NCBI RefSeq assembly: GCF_002218025.2
Contig: NZ_AP018680.1
Span: 2,294,001 to 2,358,000 of the forward strand
Origin: Vibrio casei
GTDB taxonomy: Bacteria > Pseudomonadota > Gammaproteobacteria > Enterobacterales > Vibrionaceae
Direction: 5' to 3'
DNA: 64,000 bases
The translations under genes were made by a program, and so were the position numbers. The notes under the pieces were generated by a model that saw only the letters and a program-made list of their open reading frames with translations, had not been told where the DNA came from and searched no databases. Of this stretch, positions 18,620 through 29,900 are shown piece by piece (within the stretch, counting starts at the first letter, position 1; every line of letters starts with the position of its first letter).

Positions 18620-19240
18620 ATGAATATTAGCTTACTTTATTTCTTTGATTTATTTGGCACCGCTATTTTTGCTATTTCCGGCGTACTGCTTGCTGGCAGA
18701 TTAAAAATGGATCCATTTGGCGTCATCGTGTTAGCCAGTGTGACGGCCATTGGTGGCGGTTCAATCCGTGACATGATGCTCGGATCAACACCTGTATTTT
18801 GGATCATTGATACCAATTATTTATGGGTCATTTTTCTAACTTGTCTTGCCACTTTATTATTAGTTCGACAGCCAAAGCAGTTACCTTGGTATGTTTTACC
18901 AGTATGTGATGCTATAGGTTTAGCCGTATTTGTTGGCATCGGCGTAGAAAAGACCTTACATCTTCAAGACTCAATGATGATCGCGGTGATCATGGGAGTA
19001 TTAACCGGCTGTGGTGGGGGCATAATCCGAGACATATTAGCCCGAGAAATTCCAATGGTACTACGAAGTGAAATTTATGCGATTGCCTGTATTGCTGGAG
19101 GAGTTGTTCATACATCTTCACTTTACTTTGGAATCAACACCCAAAGCTCGTTCTTATTTGGCGTGATGACAACGTTAAGCATTCGACTCGCGGCTATTCG
19201 CTGGCACTTATCTCTACCGACATTACAATTAAAAAGCTAA
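18620..19240 (+). CDS. TRIC-type cation channel family membrane protein (YicG/UPF0126)
   Basis: 206 residues, seven hydrophobic helices, with two duplicated UPF0126 halves: FDLFGTAIFAISGVLLAGR ... TAIGGGSIRDMMLGSTPVFW and CDAIGLAVFVGIGVEK ... GCGGGIIRDILAREIP. Bacterial and archaeal members of this family form trimeric monovalent-cation channels; the role in vibrios is not established. Inner membrane. There is little ribosome-binding sequence before the ATG. A hairpin shared with convergent tyrS follows. Confidence 0.87.
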   Translation: MNISLLYFFDLFGTAIFAISGVLLAGRLKMDPFGVIVLASVTAIGGGSIRDMMLGSTPVFWIIDTNYLWVIFLTCLATLLLVRQPKQLPWYVLPVCDAIGLAVFVGIGVEKTLHLQDSMMIAVIMGVLTGCGGGIIRDILAREIPMVLRSEIYAIACIAGGVVHTSSLYFGINTQSSFLFGVMTTLSIRLAAIRWHLSLPTLQLKS

Positions 19241-19260
19241 ATCACATTTAGCAAAAACAA

Positions 19261-19292
19261 AAAATCCCATCACTGCAGAGTAATGGGACTTT
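19261..19292. terminator. bidirectional terminator between TRIC gene and tyrS
   Basis: TCCCATCACT / AGTAATGGGA stem (19265-19274 with 19279-19288, one mismatch), flanked by A4 and CTTT. Read on the minus strand it is followed by a T6 run, suiting tyrS. Confidence 0.75.
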
Positions 19293-19324
19293 GTTAAAAG
19301 TGATGCTCACAAATAATAAATGCT

Positions 19325-20512
19325 TTATTTAATCGTAATACGAGCAAACTTGCGCTTGCCAACTTGATACACCGCCGTGCCTACTTCTGGCACCAATTTA
19401 GTATCTTCAATTTTATCCCCATCTATCTTCGCTGCACCTTGACGGATCATTCTCATCGCATCAGAAGTTGAACCAACCAAATCTGCATCTTTTAAAAGAT
19501 TACCAATCGCGGTGCCAGCAGAAAATTCAAACTCCGGCATCTCATCCGGCATTGCCCCTTTCTGAAAACGATTAATAAACTCTTGCTCTGCACCATCCGC
19601 ATCAGCTTCGCTATGAAAACGAGCAATAATTTCTTTGGCTAAAAGAATTTTCACATCACGCGGATTTTTTCCAGCATCAACATCGGCTTTAAACTTCTCA
19701 ATTTCTTCTAATGGACGGAAAGAAAGTAACTCATAGTAACTCCACATAAGCACATCAGAAATAGACATGATTTTACCAAACATTTCAGTCGGAGATTCAC
19801 TCACACCGATGTAGTTATGCGCAGATTTTGACATTTTCTTATCGCCATCAAGGCCGACAAGTAAAGGCATCATCAATACCACTTGTGGTTTTTGCCCATT
19901 CGCTTTTTGTAGCTCACGCCCCATCAGCAAGTTAAACTTTTGATCTGTACCACCAAGCTCAACATCCGTCTCCATAGCGACGGAATCATAACCTTGAAGT
20001 AAAGGGTACATAAACTCATGAATAGCAATAGGTTGATTATTCGCATAACGCTTTTTAAAGTCATCACGTTCAAGCATACGAGCAACCGTTTGATTTGCCG
20101 CTAAACGAATCATGCCAGCAGCGCCTAATTCATTCAACCACTCGGAGTTAAATTGAATTTTTGTTTTAGCTGGATCTAAAATTTTAAAAACTTGCTGTTT
20201 ATAGGTTTCAGCATTGGCGAGAACATCTTCACGTGTCAGTGGTGGTCGAGTCGTATTTTTTCCACTCGGATCTCCAACCATCCCAGTAAAATCACCGATT
20301 AAAAATGTCACTTCATGACCTAACTCTTGAAAAGCACGAAGTTTATTTAAAATTACAGTATGACCTAAATGGATATCAGGTGCCGTTGGATCGGCGCCCA
20401 ATTTAATTCTTAAAGGACGCCCTTCTTTTAATTTAGCTATCAGTTCTTCTTCAGGAATTAATTCTTCCACACCACGCTTAATCTCAGCCAGTGCCGCTTC
20501 AATACTCGCCAT
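19325..20512 (-). CDS. tyrS: tyrosyl-tRNA synthetase
   Basis: Class I aminoacyl-tRNA synthetase that charges tRNA-Tyr. 395 residues. The HIGH-type motif is HLGH at 48-51, tyrosine-binding and dimer-interface segments [27 protein letters not shown], the KMSKS loop at 226-230, and a C-terminal S4 RNA-binding domain ([16 protein letters not shown]). The DVELGG form and length belong to the TyrRS subgroup found in vibrios rather than the E. coli type. Divergent from the M23 peptidase gene. Confidence 0.97.
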   Translation of the reverse strand: MASIEAALAEIKRGVEELIPEEELIAKLKEGRPLRIKLGADPTAPDIHLGHTVILNKLRAFQELGHEVTFLIGDFTGMVGDPSGKNTTRPPLTREDVLANAETYKQQVFKILDPAKTKIQFNSEWLNELGAAGMIRLAANQTVARMLERDDFKKRYANNQPIAIHEFMYPLLQGYDSVAMETDVELGGTDQKFNLLMGRELQKANGQKPQVVLMMPLLVGLDGDKKMSKSAHNYIGVSESPTEMFGKIMSISDVLMWSYYELLSFRPLEEIEKFKADVDAGKNPRDVKILLAKEIIARFHSEADADGAEQEFINRFQKGAMPDEMPEFEFSAGTAIGNLLKDADLVGSTSDAMRMIRQGAAKIDGDKIEDTKLVPEVGTAVYQVGKRKFARITIK

Positions 20513-20651
20513 TTAGGTTTACTCCAAAAAATTCTGTAAAAATACGTTATCAAGACATAATACTGAATAGCACTGTTTTTGGAAACCAGTTAGACTTACT
20601 CATCTTCTTTTTCGGGTAATTAATTACCTTATTAACTGAAATTTATCGATC

Positions 20652-21938
20652 ATGCGCGCATTCATTAGACAATTACCTAATTTTCATAAAATACTAATCG
20701 CCAGCATAAGTGCCTTCACAGTTATTGTGATTTTTGCTCTTCCTGATATGGAAGAACTATCTCAAAATGAACCTCGCTTAAAAGTTGGCCAACATTACCC
20801 GTTAACATTACCTGAGGATATCGTAACCCCACAGGCTCCTCCTAAAGTGTTTACCACTTGGGAGACTTACAGTGTTAAATCGGGAGAAAGCGCGGCTTTA
20901 TTGTTTAACCGAATTGGGTTATCCGCCCAACTCCTGCACCAATTAATTACCACAAACAAAGATATAGAGTCTCAGCTTTCTCGATTACGACCCGGTGACA
21001 AATTAAATTTTGGATTTGATAGCCAGCACCAACTCACTCAAATCATCCGTCCTATCTCCGCTTATGAGTCTTTTCGAATCAACAAGATAAAAGGAGAGTT
21101 TCGTTCTCATATAGAGAAAAAAGAAATCAATACCCATTACAACTATTCAGAAGCCACTATCACTTCAAATTTTTGGAATGCTGCTGTTACATCGGGTTTA
21201 AGCGCCAATCAAATCATGTCACTTGCGGGGATTTTTGGCTGGGATATCGATTTTGCTTTGGATATCCGTGGAGGAGATCATTTCGAAGTATTGTATGAAG
21301 AACAATTTGTTGAAGGAAAAAATATTGGCCGCGGTAATATTATTGCCGCCGTATTTACCAACCAAGGATCCACTTTTAAAGCCATCTACAATCCCGAAGA
21401 TGGTAACTATTACGATGAAAATGGCAGAGCAATGAAAAAAGCTTTCCTACGTTCACCGATTGATTTTAGAAGAGTGACGTCCAACTTTAATCCCACTCGT
21501 CGTCATCCAGTCACAGGAAAAGTCGTCGCACATAGAGGAACTGATTATGCAGCGCCTGTAGGGACGCCTATTTGGGCTGCGGGTGATGGCGTAGTGGAAA
21601 AGTCAGGTTATAACCAATTTAATGGTAATTATGTTTTTATTCGCCATAGTAATACTTATATAACGAAATACTTACATATGAAAAAACGCTTAGTGAATAC
21701 GGGACAACGCGTAAAGCAGGGCGACACAGTGGGAACATTAGGCGGCACTGGTCGGGTAACCGGGCCTCACTTACATTATGAATTCTTAGTTAATGGAGTA
21801 CATAAAAACCCTCGCACCGTTGATTTACCACAATCAAAGTCGTTAACAGGAAAGAAGAAAGAAGATTTCATTCGTTTAGCATCAAAAGAGCTGGATAAAT
21901 TAAAGCGCTACAACAATTTGTTAATTGCTAAAGAATAG
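20652..21938 (+). CDS. M23-family peptidoglycan DD-metalloendopeptidase (MepM/ShyA-like)
   Basis: 428 residues. An N-terminal membrane anchor (residues 15-32) is followed by an OapA/LysM-like region (WETYSVKSGESAALLF) and a C-terminal LytM domain with an intact zinc site: His294 and Asp298 in HRGTDYAAP, and His373/His375 in TGPHLHYEF. Such enzymes cut the DD cross-links of peptidoglycan during growth and act in the periplasm. Vibrio cholerae has several (ShyA, ShyB, ShyC); I cannot tell which this matches. A strong terminator follows. Confidence 0.92.
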   Translation: MRAFIRQLPNFHKILIASISAFTVIVIFALPDMEELSQNEPRLKVGQHYPLTLPEDIVTPQAPPKVFTTWETYSVKSGESAALLFNRIGLSAQLLHQLITTNKDIESQLSRLRPGDKLNFGFDSQHQLTQIIRPISAYESFRINKIKGEFRSHIEKKEINTHYNYSEATITSNFWNAAVTSGLSANQIMSLAGIFGWDIDFALDIRGGDHFEVLYEEQFVEGKNIGRGNIIAAVFTNQGSTFKAIYNPEDGNYYDENGRAMKKAFLRSPIDFRRVTSNFNPTRRHPVTGKVVAHRGTDYAAPVGTPIWAAGDGVVEKSGYNQFNGNYVFIRHSNTYITKYLHMKKRLVNTGQRVKQGDTVGTLGGTGRVTGPHLHYEFLVNGVHKNPRTVDLPQSKSLTGKKKEDFIRLASKELDKLKRYNNLLIAKE

Positions 21939-21968
21939 TTAACCAACACTAATTCAAACTGAAAGCAT

Positions 21969-21997
21969 AAAAAAGCCCAGAATAATCTGGGCTTTTT
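21969..21997 (+). terminator. terminator after the M23 peptidase gene
   Basis: AAAAGCCCAG / CTGGGCTTTT stem (21971-21980 with 21987-21996) and T run; 30 nt downstream of the stop. Confidence 0.9.
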
Positions 21998-22064
21998 GGG
22001 CTTTATCTTATGTAGTATGGCTTCCATATCACCAGCCAACGTAGCTTTAGATGGTGAAAATCAT

Positions 22065-22406
22065 CTATACACTAAATGAGGCACCGCAACCGCAAGTAGT
22101 GGTAGCATTTGGGTTGTTAACAAAAAAACGAGACCCTTCCAGCCCTTCCGTGTAGTCAACAACACCACCAATCAAATACTGAAGACTCATTGGATCAACC
22201 ACTAAGGTCACCCCTTGCTTCACAATGGTCATATCACCATCATTCACCTTCTCATCAAACGTGAAACCATATTGAAAGCCACTACAACCTCCGCCGGTGA
22301 TGTATACACGCAATTTTAAATCTGGATTTTCCTCTTCTGAAATCAACATCTTAACTCGAGATGCGGCAGTATCAGAAAAGGATAAAGGTAATTGTTCATC
22401 GCTCAT
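22065..22406 (-). CDS. erpA: iron-sulfur cluster insertion protein ErpA
   Basis: A-type carrier that delivers Fe-S clusters to apo-proteins, including the isoprenoid enzymes IspG/IspH. 113 residues from ATG 22406 ([15 protein letters not shown]), with AGAGG upstream; the longer frame adds only five residues. Three cluster-ligand cysteines are present: [11 protein letters not shown] and the C-terminal [11 protein letters not shown]. Divergent from hemL across about 420 bp. Confidence 0.96.
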   Translation of the reverse strand: MSDEQLPLSFSDTAASRVKMLISEEENPDLKLRVYITGGGCSGFQYGFTFDEKVNDGDMTIVKQGVTLVVDPMSLQYLIGGVVDYTEGLEGSRFFVNNPNATTTCGCGASFSV

Positions 22407-22597
22407 GATGACCTCTCTCATTGGGGTTAATATTCAATCAACCCCAAGGGGACTGAATAGACTGAAATTAGGTAAGAAACCACACTCAGTTGATTAAGAA
22501 ATGGTTTTGATGAGGTGATTATCTAATACCTGACCTTATCGTTCAAGTATTCATCTACGTTAAGCGAAAATTAAGTATTGAATTGATTGAATGGCAC

Positions 22598-22620
22598 TTA
22601 AGGCAATTAAGGCAATTAAG
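22598..22620. repeat. short tandem repeat TTAAGGCAA x2.6 between erpA and hemL
   Basis: Two full copies and one partial copy of a 9-bp unit in the 423-bp divergent promoter region of erpA and hemL (22407-22829). Significance unknown. Apart from an outer GCTCAC/GTGAGC inverted pair around 22624-22665 I see nothing else there. Confidence 0.4.
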
Positions 22621-22829
22621 CTCGCTCACATCATTTAACATTTTTATCGCCGCGAAGTGAGCAAGATCAATCTTGCATTACGAAAATTGGTACCGAAATA
22701 AGTGCAAAATACGTCAGCTTAGTTACAATGCGTCATCTAAAATATATCTCAACCGCCAGCTTTACTTTTAACAAAATAAAAAGAGAAGGTGCGGTGATCA
22801 AGTAGTAATACACTATTTAAGGATAGACC

Positions 22830-24122
22830 ATGAGCAAATCTGCTGAGCTATACCAAAAAGCACAAAAAACCATTCCTGGTGGCGTTAATTCTCCTGTTAG
22901 AGCCTTTAGCGGTGTGGGTGGTGAGCCGTTATTTATTGAGCGCGCCGATGGCCCTTTAATCTTTGATGCCGATGGTAAAGCCTACATTGACTACGTGGGT
23001 TCTTGGGGACCGATGATTCTAGGTCACAATAATTCAGCCGTTCGTAATGCTGTGATTAAAGCAGCTGAACGCGGATTAAGCTTTGGAGCACCGACAAAAT
23101 CTGAAATAAAGATGGCTGAATTAGTCTCTGAAATGGTTCCATCAATGGAACAATTGCGCATGGTCAGTTCGGGTACAGAAGCAACCATGAGTGCTATTCG
23201 TCTTGCTAGAGGCTTTACTGGACGTGATAAAATTCTAAAATTTGAAGGTTGTTACCACGGCCATGCTGATAGCTTACTGGTCAAGGCTGGTTCTGGCGCG
23301 TTGACTTTAGGGCAACCTAGCTCACCAGGTGTTCCTGCAGATTTTGCCAAACACACTCTAACAGCAACCTTCAATGATCTTAATTCAGTCAAAGCATTAT
23401 TTGAGGCAAATAAAGAGCAAATCGCTTGTATTATTGTCGAACCTGTCGCAGGAAACATGAACTGCATTCCACCAGTAGAAGGTTTCCTTGAAGGTCTACG
23501 TGAAATTTGTGACCAACATGAAGCCCTATTAATTTTTGATGAAGTAATGACCGGATTTCGTGTTGCACAAGGTGGTGCACAAGATTATTACGATATCAAA
23601 CCGGACCTCACTACTTTAGGTAAAGTTATCGGTGGAGGTATGCCTGTTGGTGCATTTGGCGGTCGTAAAGACATCATGCAATATATCGCGCCAACTGGGC
23701 CGGTTTATCAAGCGGGCACTCTTTCAGGTAACCCAATCGCGATGGCGGCAGGTTTGGCCTGCTTAAAAGAATTACGTGGTGAAGAAAATGAAGCACGTCT
23801 AGCGAAACGAACGAAACAACTGACTAAAGGGTTAAAAAAAGCGGCTGAAAAATACGGTATTCCGTTTACCGTAAACCGTGTCGGGGGAATGTTCGGTTTT
23901 TTCTTTACGGAGCAAAGCAATATTACTTGCTATGAAGATGTTACTAAGTGCGATATTGAGAGATTTAAACGGTTCTTCCATTTAATGCTAAAGCATGGCG
24001 TCTACCTTGCCCCTTCCGCTTTTGAGGCAAGCTTTATGTCACTCGCCCATTCTTCTCGTGAAATTGAAGCCACCATTGAAGCAGCAGAACGTAGCTTTGC
24101 GATCATGGCAGAAGATAAATAG
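22830..24122 (+). CDS. hemL: glutamate-1-semialdehyde 2,1-aminomutase
   Basis: PLP enzyme that converts glutamate-1-semialdehyde to 5-aminolevulinate in the C5 haem pathway. 430 residues, the usual length. PLP-binding Lys265 in [18 protein letters not shown]; other class III aminotransferase signatures are [12 protein letters not shown] at the N-terminus, [16 protein letters not shown] and [18 protein letters not shown] precedes the ATG. Divergent from erpA, linking haem and Fe-S functions by position. A terminator follows at 24154. Confidence 0.98.
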   Translation: MSKSAELYQKAQKTIPGGVNSPVRAFSGVGGEPLFIERADGPLIFDADGKAYIDYVGSWGPMILGHNNSAVRNAVIKAAERGLSFGAPTKSEIKMAELVSEMVPSMEQLRMVSSGTEATMSAIRLARGFTGRDKILKFEGCYHGHADSLLVKAGSGALTLGQPSSPGVPADFAKHTLTATFNDLNSVKALFEANKEQIACIIVEPVAGNMNCIPPVEGFLEGLREICDQHEALLIFDEVMTGFRVAQGGAQDYYDIKPDLTTLGKVIGGGMPVGAFGGRKDIMQYIAPTGPVYQAGTLSGNPIAMAAGLACLKELRGEENEARLAKRTKQLTKGLKKAAEKYGIPFTVNRVGGMFGFFFTEQSNITCYEDVTKCDIERFKRFFHLMLKHGVYLAPSAFEASFMSLAHSSREIEATIEAAERSFAIMAEDK

Positions 24123-24153
24123 CAAACCAACTTAAGGGTTACCTATTTTATTG

Positions 24154-24184
24154 AAAGAGCACTCAATTAGTGGTGCTCTTTTTT
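24154..24184 (+). terminator. hemL terminator
   Basis: AAAGAGCAC / GTGCTCTTT stem (24154-24162 with 24173-24181) followed by a T run. Its 3' end touches the stop of the minus-strand microprotein. Confidence 0.85.
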
Positions 24185-24296
24185 ATTGCCAATTAATCGC
24201 CACCATAATGGCTAACCCGACAACAATAATCGTAAACCAAGGTATTCTTTTTTTGACCTTACCTTTACAGCCATTTTGATCATCACAACATCCCAT
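24183..24296 (-). CDS. 37-residue Cys-rich single-pass membrane microprotein (unrecognised)
   Basis: ATG at 24296, stop TAA at 24183-24185. The peptide begins MGCCDDQNGCKGKVKKRIPW and continues with one hydrophobic helix (FTIIVVGLAIMVAINW). Layout: an N-terminal double cysteine plus a third Cys10, a basic stretch KGKVKKR, then the membrane segment, so by the positive-inside rule the cysteines should face the cytoplasm. AAGGG precedes the start by about 8 nt. It is convergent with hemL and divergent from the AI-2E-family gene. It is too short for most gene callers. I do not recognise a function; a metal-binding or redox role for the cysteines is speculation. Confidence 0.5.
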   Translation of the reverse strand: MGCCDDQNGCKGKVKKRIPWFTIIVVGLAIMVAINWQ

Positions 24297-24427
24297 TTTA
24301 TTGCCCTTATTTTAGTTATATTATTTCACTGATGAATTTTCAATTATCTTCTTAATCATTAATTGATAAGACTACACTTTGTCGCCATTATATAACTCTA
24401 TCGTTAGCGGCTCATCAAGGAAAAAGC

Positions 24428-25513
24428 ATGCCCAATAAATTTAAAGTATCTTCTACACACTGGGTGTTAATCATTGCGTTGCTTTGTGCTGCTTATGCAT
24501 GTTACTTACTGATTACCCCTTATCTCAATTCAATCATTATGGCATTCATCATCTCATTGTTGATATACCCTTTACATGAGAAAATCGAGCAACGTTGGCC
24601 AAAATGCCGAAACCTAACCTCGTTACTCTCTTGTTTATTACTGACCTTTGTCATTGTTATCCCATTGCTGGCCATTTTTGCCGCTATTATTCAACAGGGA
24701 GCACATTTTTCTCAAACCGTTTATGCATGGGCTACCGATGGAGGTATTCAAACCTTATTAAATCATCCTTACGTGGCAAAAGGTCTAAATATAATTAACC
24801 ACTACTTACCATTTGACAATATTAACCCGCAAGAAATTGCTCAGCGCGCGGCTAAGTTTATTTCGCAATTTGGTTCGATTTTAGTCTCGATTAGCGCCAG
24901 TATTCTTGGTGATGCGACTCACTTTTTAATGAATTTCTTTTTAATGTTATTCGTTTTGTTTTTTCTCTTACGCGACAATGAAAAACTGGTTAACAGTATG
25001 CGTCACATCTTACCGCTATCTCGTAGCCAAGAAGACCGACTGTTAAGTGAAATTAAAGAAGTATCTAAATCCGCTATCTTAGGTTCCTTTTTAACAGCAA
25101 TCGCTCAAGCTCTTGCTGGCGGTTTTGCGTTATGGTTGGTGGGTCTTCCCGGGCTTTTTTGGGGCACTATGATGGGAGCCGCTTCATTCATCCCAGTAGT
25201 AGGAACGGCTTTAGTATGGGTCCCTGCTGCCATTTACTTAATTCTCACCGGTGACATTGGTTGGGCGATATTTTTGATTGTTTGGGGCGTCGCGGTCATC
25301 GGGTCAATTGATAACATTATCCGCCCATTGTTAATGCAAAGCAGTGCTGGAATGGATACATTAATGATTTTCTTTGCCCTGCTTGGTGGTATTCAATTAT
25401 TTGGTTTGATAGGACTGATCTATGGACCACTCATTTTTGCTATTACCATCGTATTATTTAAAATGTACGAAGAAGAATTCAAAGCATTCTTAACATCACA
25501 AGATAATAACTAA
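24428..25513 (+). CDS. AI-2E (PerM) family membrane transporter
   Basis: 361 residues, about eight transmembrane helices in the typical AI-2E family arrangement: paired N-terminal helices, a soluble segment (about 100-150), and a C-terminal helix cluster with LVGLPGLFWGTMMGAASFIPVVG and IRPLLMQSSAGMDTLMIFFALLGG. Members include TqsA (AI-2 export) and PerM/YdiK; substrates of most are unknown. The AAGGA ribosome-binding site precedes ATG 24428. A good terminator follows. No neighbour indicates the substrate. Confidence 0.88.
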   Translation: MPNKFKVSSTHWVLIIALLCAAYACYLLITPYLNSIIMAFIISLLIYPLHEKIEQRWPKCRNLTSLLSCLLLTFVIVIPLLAIFAAIIQQGAHFSQTVYAWATDGGIQTLLNHPYVAKGLNIINHYLPFDNINPQEIAQRAAKFISQFGSILVSISASILGDATHFLMNFFLMLFVLFFLLRDNEKLVNSMRHILPLSRSQEDRLLSEIKEVSKSAILGSFLTAIAQALAGGFALWLVGLPGLFWGTMMGAASFIPVVGTALVWVPAAIYLILTGDIGWAIFLIVWGVAVIGSIDNIIRPLLMQSSAGMDTLMIFFALLGGIQLFGLIGLIYGPLIFAITIVLFKMYEEEFKAFLTSQDNN

Positions 25514-25550
25514 CGGTTCTTTCATTGCTTTTATCGAAAACATTGGTATC

Positions 25551-25587
25551 AAGGCCTGATTATGAGAAAATCAGGCCTGTTTTTTTA
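25551..25587 (+). terminator. terminator after AI-2E-family gene
   Basis: AGGCCTGAT / ATCAGGCCT stem (25552-25560 with 25570-25578) followed by T7; 15 bp before rsmC. Confidence 0.85.
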
Positions 25588-25601
25588 TTGAGTAATGAAA
25601 G

Positions 25602-26630
25602 ATGTCGACTTATACCCCGCCAAGCCAAATCGCACAACGTCAACTTGACTATTTTCATGGTAAGCATGTCTTGATCGCTGGTGAAGCAGAGGACCTCTTT
25701 GCAATAGAATTAGCCAAACACTGTGAATCCGTCGCCATCTTCACCACGCATTACGGTTACTACAAACAGTTTCGCCAACATAACCAAATATCTTCTTATT
25801 TTGGCGCTCAGATCGAGGCCGACATTAAGGCTGATATGTTGCTACTTTACTGGCCAAAAGCCAAAGCAGAAGCCGAATTTTTACTGTCCATGCTCATGGC
25901 AAAACTCGGCACCAACACTGAGATTTGTGTCGTTGGAGAGAATCGCTCTGGTGTGAAAAGTATTGAAAAAATGTTTAGCCAATATGGCATCGTTAAAAAG
26001 TACGACTCAGCTCGTCGTTGCTCTTTCTATTGGGGTCAGTGCCTCAATGACGTTATTCCTTTTCATTTGAACGATTGGTATAAAACTTACTCACTCACTA
26101 TTGGTAATGACACACTGACCATTAAAAGTTTACCTGGCGTATTCAGCCATGGTGAATTTGATAAAGGTTCAGAATTACTGCTTGAAAGCTTACCTCGATT
26201 AAAAGGGCGGGTATTAGATTTTGGTTGCGGCGCAGGAGTGATAGGCTCAGTGATTGCCACTCGAAATCCAGATGCACAAGTGGATATGTGTGATATTAGT
26301 GCATTAGCGCTAGAATCAAGCAAGGCAACTCTTGAAGCCAATGGTTTACAAGGCCATGTCTTTGCCTCTGACATCTATTCCGATACCGCGAATAACTACC
26401 ACTATTTGATCAGCAACCCCCCTTTTCATTCAGGTCTAGATACACAATACTCAGCAGCAGAAACCTTCTTATCTCAAGCGCCTAACCACTTGGCGAAACA
26501 AGGTAATATGTTCATTGTTGCTAATAATTTCTTGAAATACCCTCCCATTATCAATCAAGCGTTTGGGCATTGTGAAACCACAATCAAAAACAATAAATTC
26601 ACCATCTACCACGCAATCAAAAGCCGTTAA
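25602..26630 (+). CDS. rsmC: 16S rRNA m2G1207 methyltransferase RsmC
   Basis: Methylates N2 of G1207 in 16S rRNA within the 30S subunit using SAM. 342 residues, as in the family. It has a degenerate N-terminal methyltransferase-like domain (1-170), then the active Rossmann domain with SAM motif [12 protein letters not shown] (204-215) and the amine-methylating NPPFH motif (272-276). It starts just after the preceding terminator. In V. cholerae rsmC also neighbours chiS, as I recall. Confidence 0.94.
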   Translation: MSTYTPPSQIAQRQLDYFHGKHVLIAGEAEDLFAIELAKHCESVAIFTTHYGYYKQFRQHNQISSYFGAQIEADIKADMLLLYWPKAKAEAEFLLSMLMAKLGTNTEICVVGENRSGVKSIEKMFSQYGIVKKYDSARRCSFYWGQCLNDVIPFHLNDWYKTYSLTIGNDTLTIKSLPGVFSHGEFDKGSELLLESLPRLKGRVLDFGCGAGVIGSVIATRNPDAQVDMCDISALALESSKATLEANGLQGHVFASDIYSDTANNYHYLISNPPFHSGLDTQYSAAETFLSQAPNHLAKQGNMFIVANNFLKYPPIINQAFGHCETTIKNNKFTIYHAIKSR

Positions 26631-26853
26631 CCCCCACAACGGGTACCAACAAGCGAGAGTCTGCAAATAAAACACGCTCACTCTCGTCCCTATTTTGCTA
26701 TACCTGAAAAATCGCCAGCACCCTATTGATAAAATATATCCACACTTGCTTTATCTATGATTCAGAGGGATTGATCACCTTTTTTACTGTCGAAAATCAA
26801 GTTTCCTTAACTATTCGTCGATAACATAGTAAAAAGGAAGATTAAGACTATCG

Positions 26854-26881
26854 TTGAAAAATACCGCTTTTTCATTATATT
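26854..26881 (+). promoter_or_regulatory. candidate chiS promoter
   Basis: TTGAAA (26854-26859) and TATATT (26876-26881) spaced 16 bp, 65 bp before the chiS start. The remainder of 26631-26946 has only a weak CGAGAGT/ACTCTCG inverted pair soon after rsmC. Confidence 0.35.
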
Positions 26882-26946
26882 TTCTAACGATAAAAGGACA
26901 CGCTCAACATCATGACCACATTCATTGAATACAAGTAATCAATCTT

Positions 26947-29900
26947 ATGCTAAAGGCTCGTAAAATAAAGAAATTACAAAGACTTCAACATACGTTGATG
27001 GCTGCATTTTTGGTGGTAAGCCTGACTCCCTTAATCATTATTGCTGCCTTTTTTTTGCATTCGCATAGCCAAGATTTACAAGAGCAAAGCACCTCTTATC
27101 TAACCTCTGTTCGCGACACAAAAAAACAACAAATTAGCGATTATTTGAAATCGAAAGAATCTGAAGTCATGGGAATGGTTAGGTCTGAACTCGCCTACTC
27201 TAGCGGTGGACGTTTCTATGGTTTAATCAGTGCTTTTTCAAGGTTAGGCAACACCATTGAAGATGCAAGAAAAAATGCCCAACAACGATACATATTAGGA
27301 TCGGGTGATCAAATTAAGACATCGGTCTTACCCGAATCTGAAGATTATATCGGAACAGAGCGTTATCGATTGCTTCACAAACGATACCATTGGGCTTATG
27401 TCGATTTATTGAAACGTTCCGACTTTACGGATGTTCTCCTCGTTGATCTAGAAGGCAATGTGGCCTACTCAGTCAAAAAGGATGATCACTTCGGAACCAA
27501 CCTGATAAATGGTAAATATAAAAATTTCACCTTGGGAAAAACGTTTGCTAGATTACAAAAAGCAGTCAAAGAATCTCGTAAAAAGAATGAAGATTACACC
27601 CCCGTTATTTTTTCCGATTTTGATATAGAAAATGGTCAACAAGTGCTTTGGGTTGGCGCGCCAATCATTCAACAAGGTTACTTACACAGTTACGCCATGT
27701 TCAAATTACCCAATACAGCATTAACTCACACTATTAACGACCATCATGATAAAAGTAACATCACTAAAATATTAGTGGGCTCCGATCATATACCGAGAAT
27801 ACAAGGCATCACTAAAGAACAAATTGAATCGAGTACGTCAGTGATAAACAAAGCCTTATCTGGTGAGACGGCTGTCGGTTCATTTAGTAACATCCATGGT
27901 GAGAAAGTCATTGCTGCATACACTCCAATCAAGATAAAAAATAAAAGCTGGGCATTAATTGTTGAACTCCCAGAAAAAGATGCCTACTCTCGCATCGACC
28001 AACTGAAGCACATCTTTTTTATTGTGATGTTAATTGGCATTGTCGGGGTTTTCATTTGTGCCCACTACTTATCCAATTTTATAACGGCACCTCTACTTAA
28101 ACTCGCTTGGGCTGCTGAACGAGTATCCGCCGGTGATCTCGATCAAAATATAGTCAGTATTGAGCGTAAAGATGAAATTGGTCGGTTAGCCGCAAGCTTT
28201 ACTCGTATGCAGCGTTCAATACGAGAAAAAATTCAGCTGATTGGCGATCAAAACAAAAAACTTGAAGAGAACATTCAAACTATTCGTCAGCAAAATAATG
28301 AACTTCAACTTGCTAATAAGTTAAAAGATGAATTTCTTGCCACCACCTCACATGAATTACGCACCCCTTTACATGGTATGGTGGGAATTGCAGAATCTTT
28401 AATATCAGGTTCAAATGGAACGGTTCCCAACAATCAAAAGCATCAACTGTCTATTATTATTAATAGCGGACAACGTTTAGCCACATTGGTTGATGACTTA
28501 CTCGATTATCATAAAATGCGCTATGGCAATTTAGACATCCAAAAAACAACCGTTGATATTGCTGCCGCGACCCGATTAGTTCTTGAATTATCTAACCATC
28601 TAATCGGCAGTAAGCCACTAAGAATTATCAATCAGATCCCATTAGAATTGCCACTTGTTTATGCTGATGCCCAGCGTTTAGAGCAAGTACTTTATAATTT
28701 AGTGGGCAATGCCATTAAATACACATCGGAAGGTAAAGTCATTATATCCGCCACGGTACTTGATAAGAAAATTCGCATACAAGTAGTCGATACGGGCCAA
28801 GGCATACCAGCCGCTCAACTGGATCATATTTTTGAACCTCTCATTCAAGCCAGTCAAGATTCATCTCGTTATCGTCAAGGGGCAGGTTTAGGGCTTTCAA
28901 TTAGCCGTCAACTTATTGAGCTAATGGGAGGCACCTTATACGTTAGCAGCCAACCTTTTGTCGGCACCACATTCAGTTTTTCTCTGCCAATCGCAACACA
29001 AGAAGAGCTTAATGCCCATAAAATAGACATACCAGAAATTCACTTCCAAGTTCCTGAGAGCGCCTCATTTGTAAATGAACAAGACTCTATACTACCGAAT
29101 AACCCTAACGGGCCACTCTTAGTTGTGGCAGACGATGAACCCGTTAACTTGCAAATCCTTGATAGTTTTTTACGATTGGAGGGGTATCGGGTCCGTACTA
29201 CAACCGATGGCTTAACGGCCATTCAACTTATCGAAAAAGAGAAGCCCGAACTCGTTTTACTCGATGTAATGATGCCAGCCATGAGCGGTTATGAAGCTTG
29301 CCAAGAAATTCGCAAACATTATGATCATGCCACATTGCCCGTTATTTTGCTAACCGCACTAAGCCAAACCAATGACCGAATTCGTGGCTTTGATGCGGGT
29401 GCCAATGACTACCTCACCAAGCCATTTAACAAACAAGAGCTTGCGGCTCGCATTAGAGCGCACTTAACCGCGAGCAAAGCTGAGATAAGACGACTTGAAA
29501 ATGCGCAATTGCAACAAGAACTAAAAATAAGAGAACAAGTGGAAGCCAGTTTATTAGAAACTCAAGGTCGTCTTCTCGAGCAACTTGAATCAGCACCAGA
29601 AGCGATTATTTGTGTTAGAGAAGATGGTCGAATTCGCTTTGCCAATGACTCTGCTGCAAAACTTTTTAAACGCAGCCCCGAACAATTAAAACGATCTAAT
29701 GCAGATGAAATTATTGCCCCTAAATATCTCAACATTATCCAAGAACATTATTGCGGTGAGGTCGATATTTTTATCGATGATAAACGTGAACATGTTAGTA
29801 CTGACGTACTTAGCCTACCGGATGCTTCTGGGCTAAAATCCATGTACATTTTCAACGTCGGTGGCGGAATCAATGCACAACGGATAGACAACCTCGAAAC

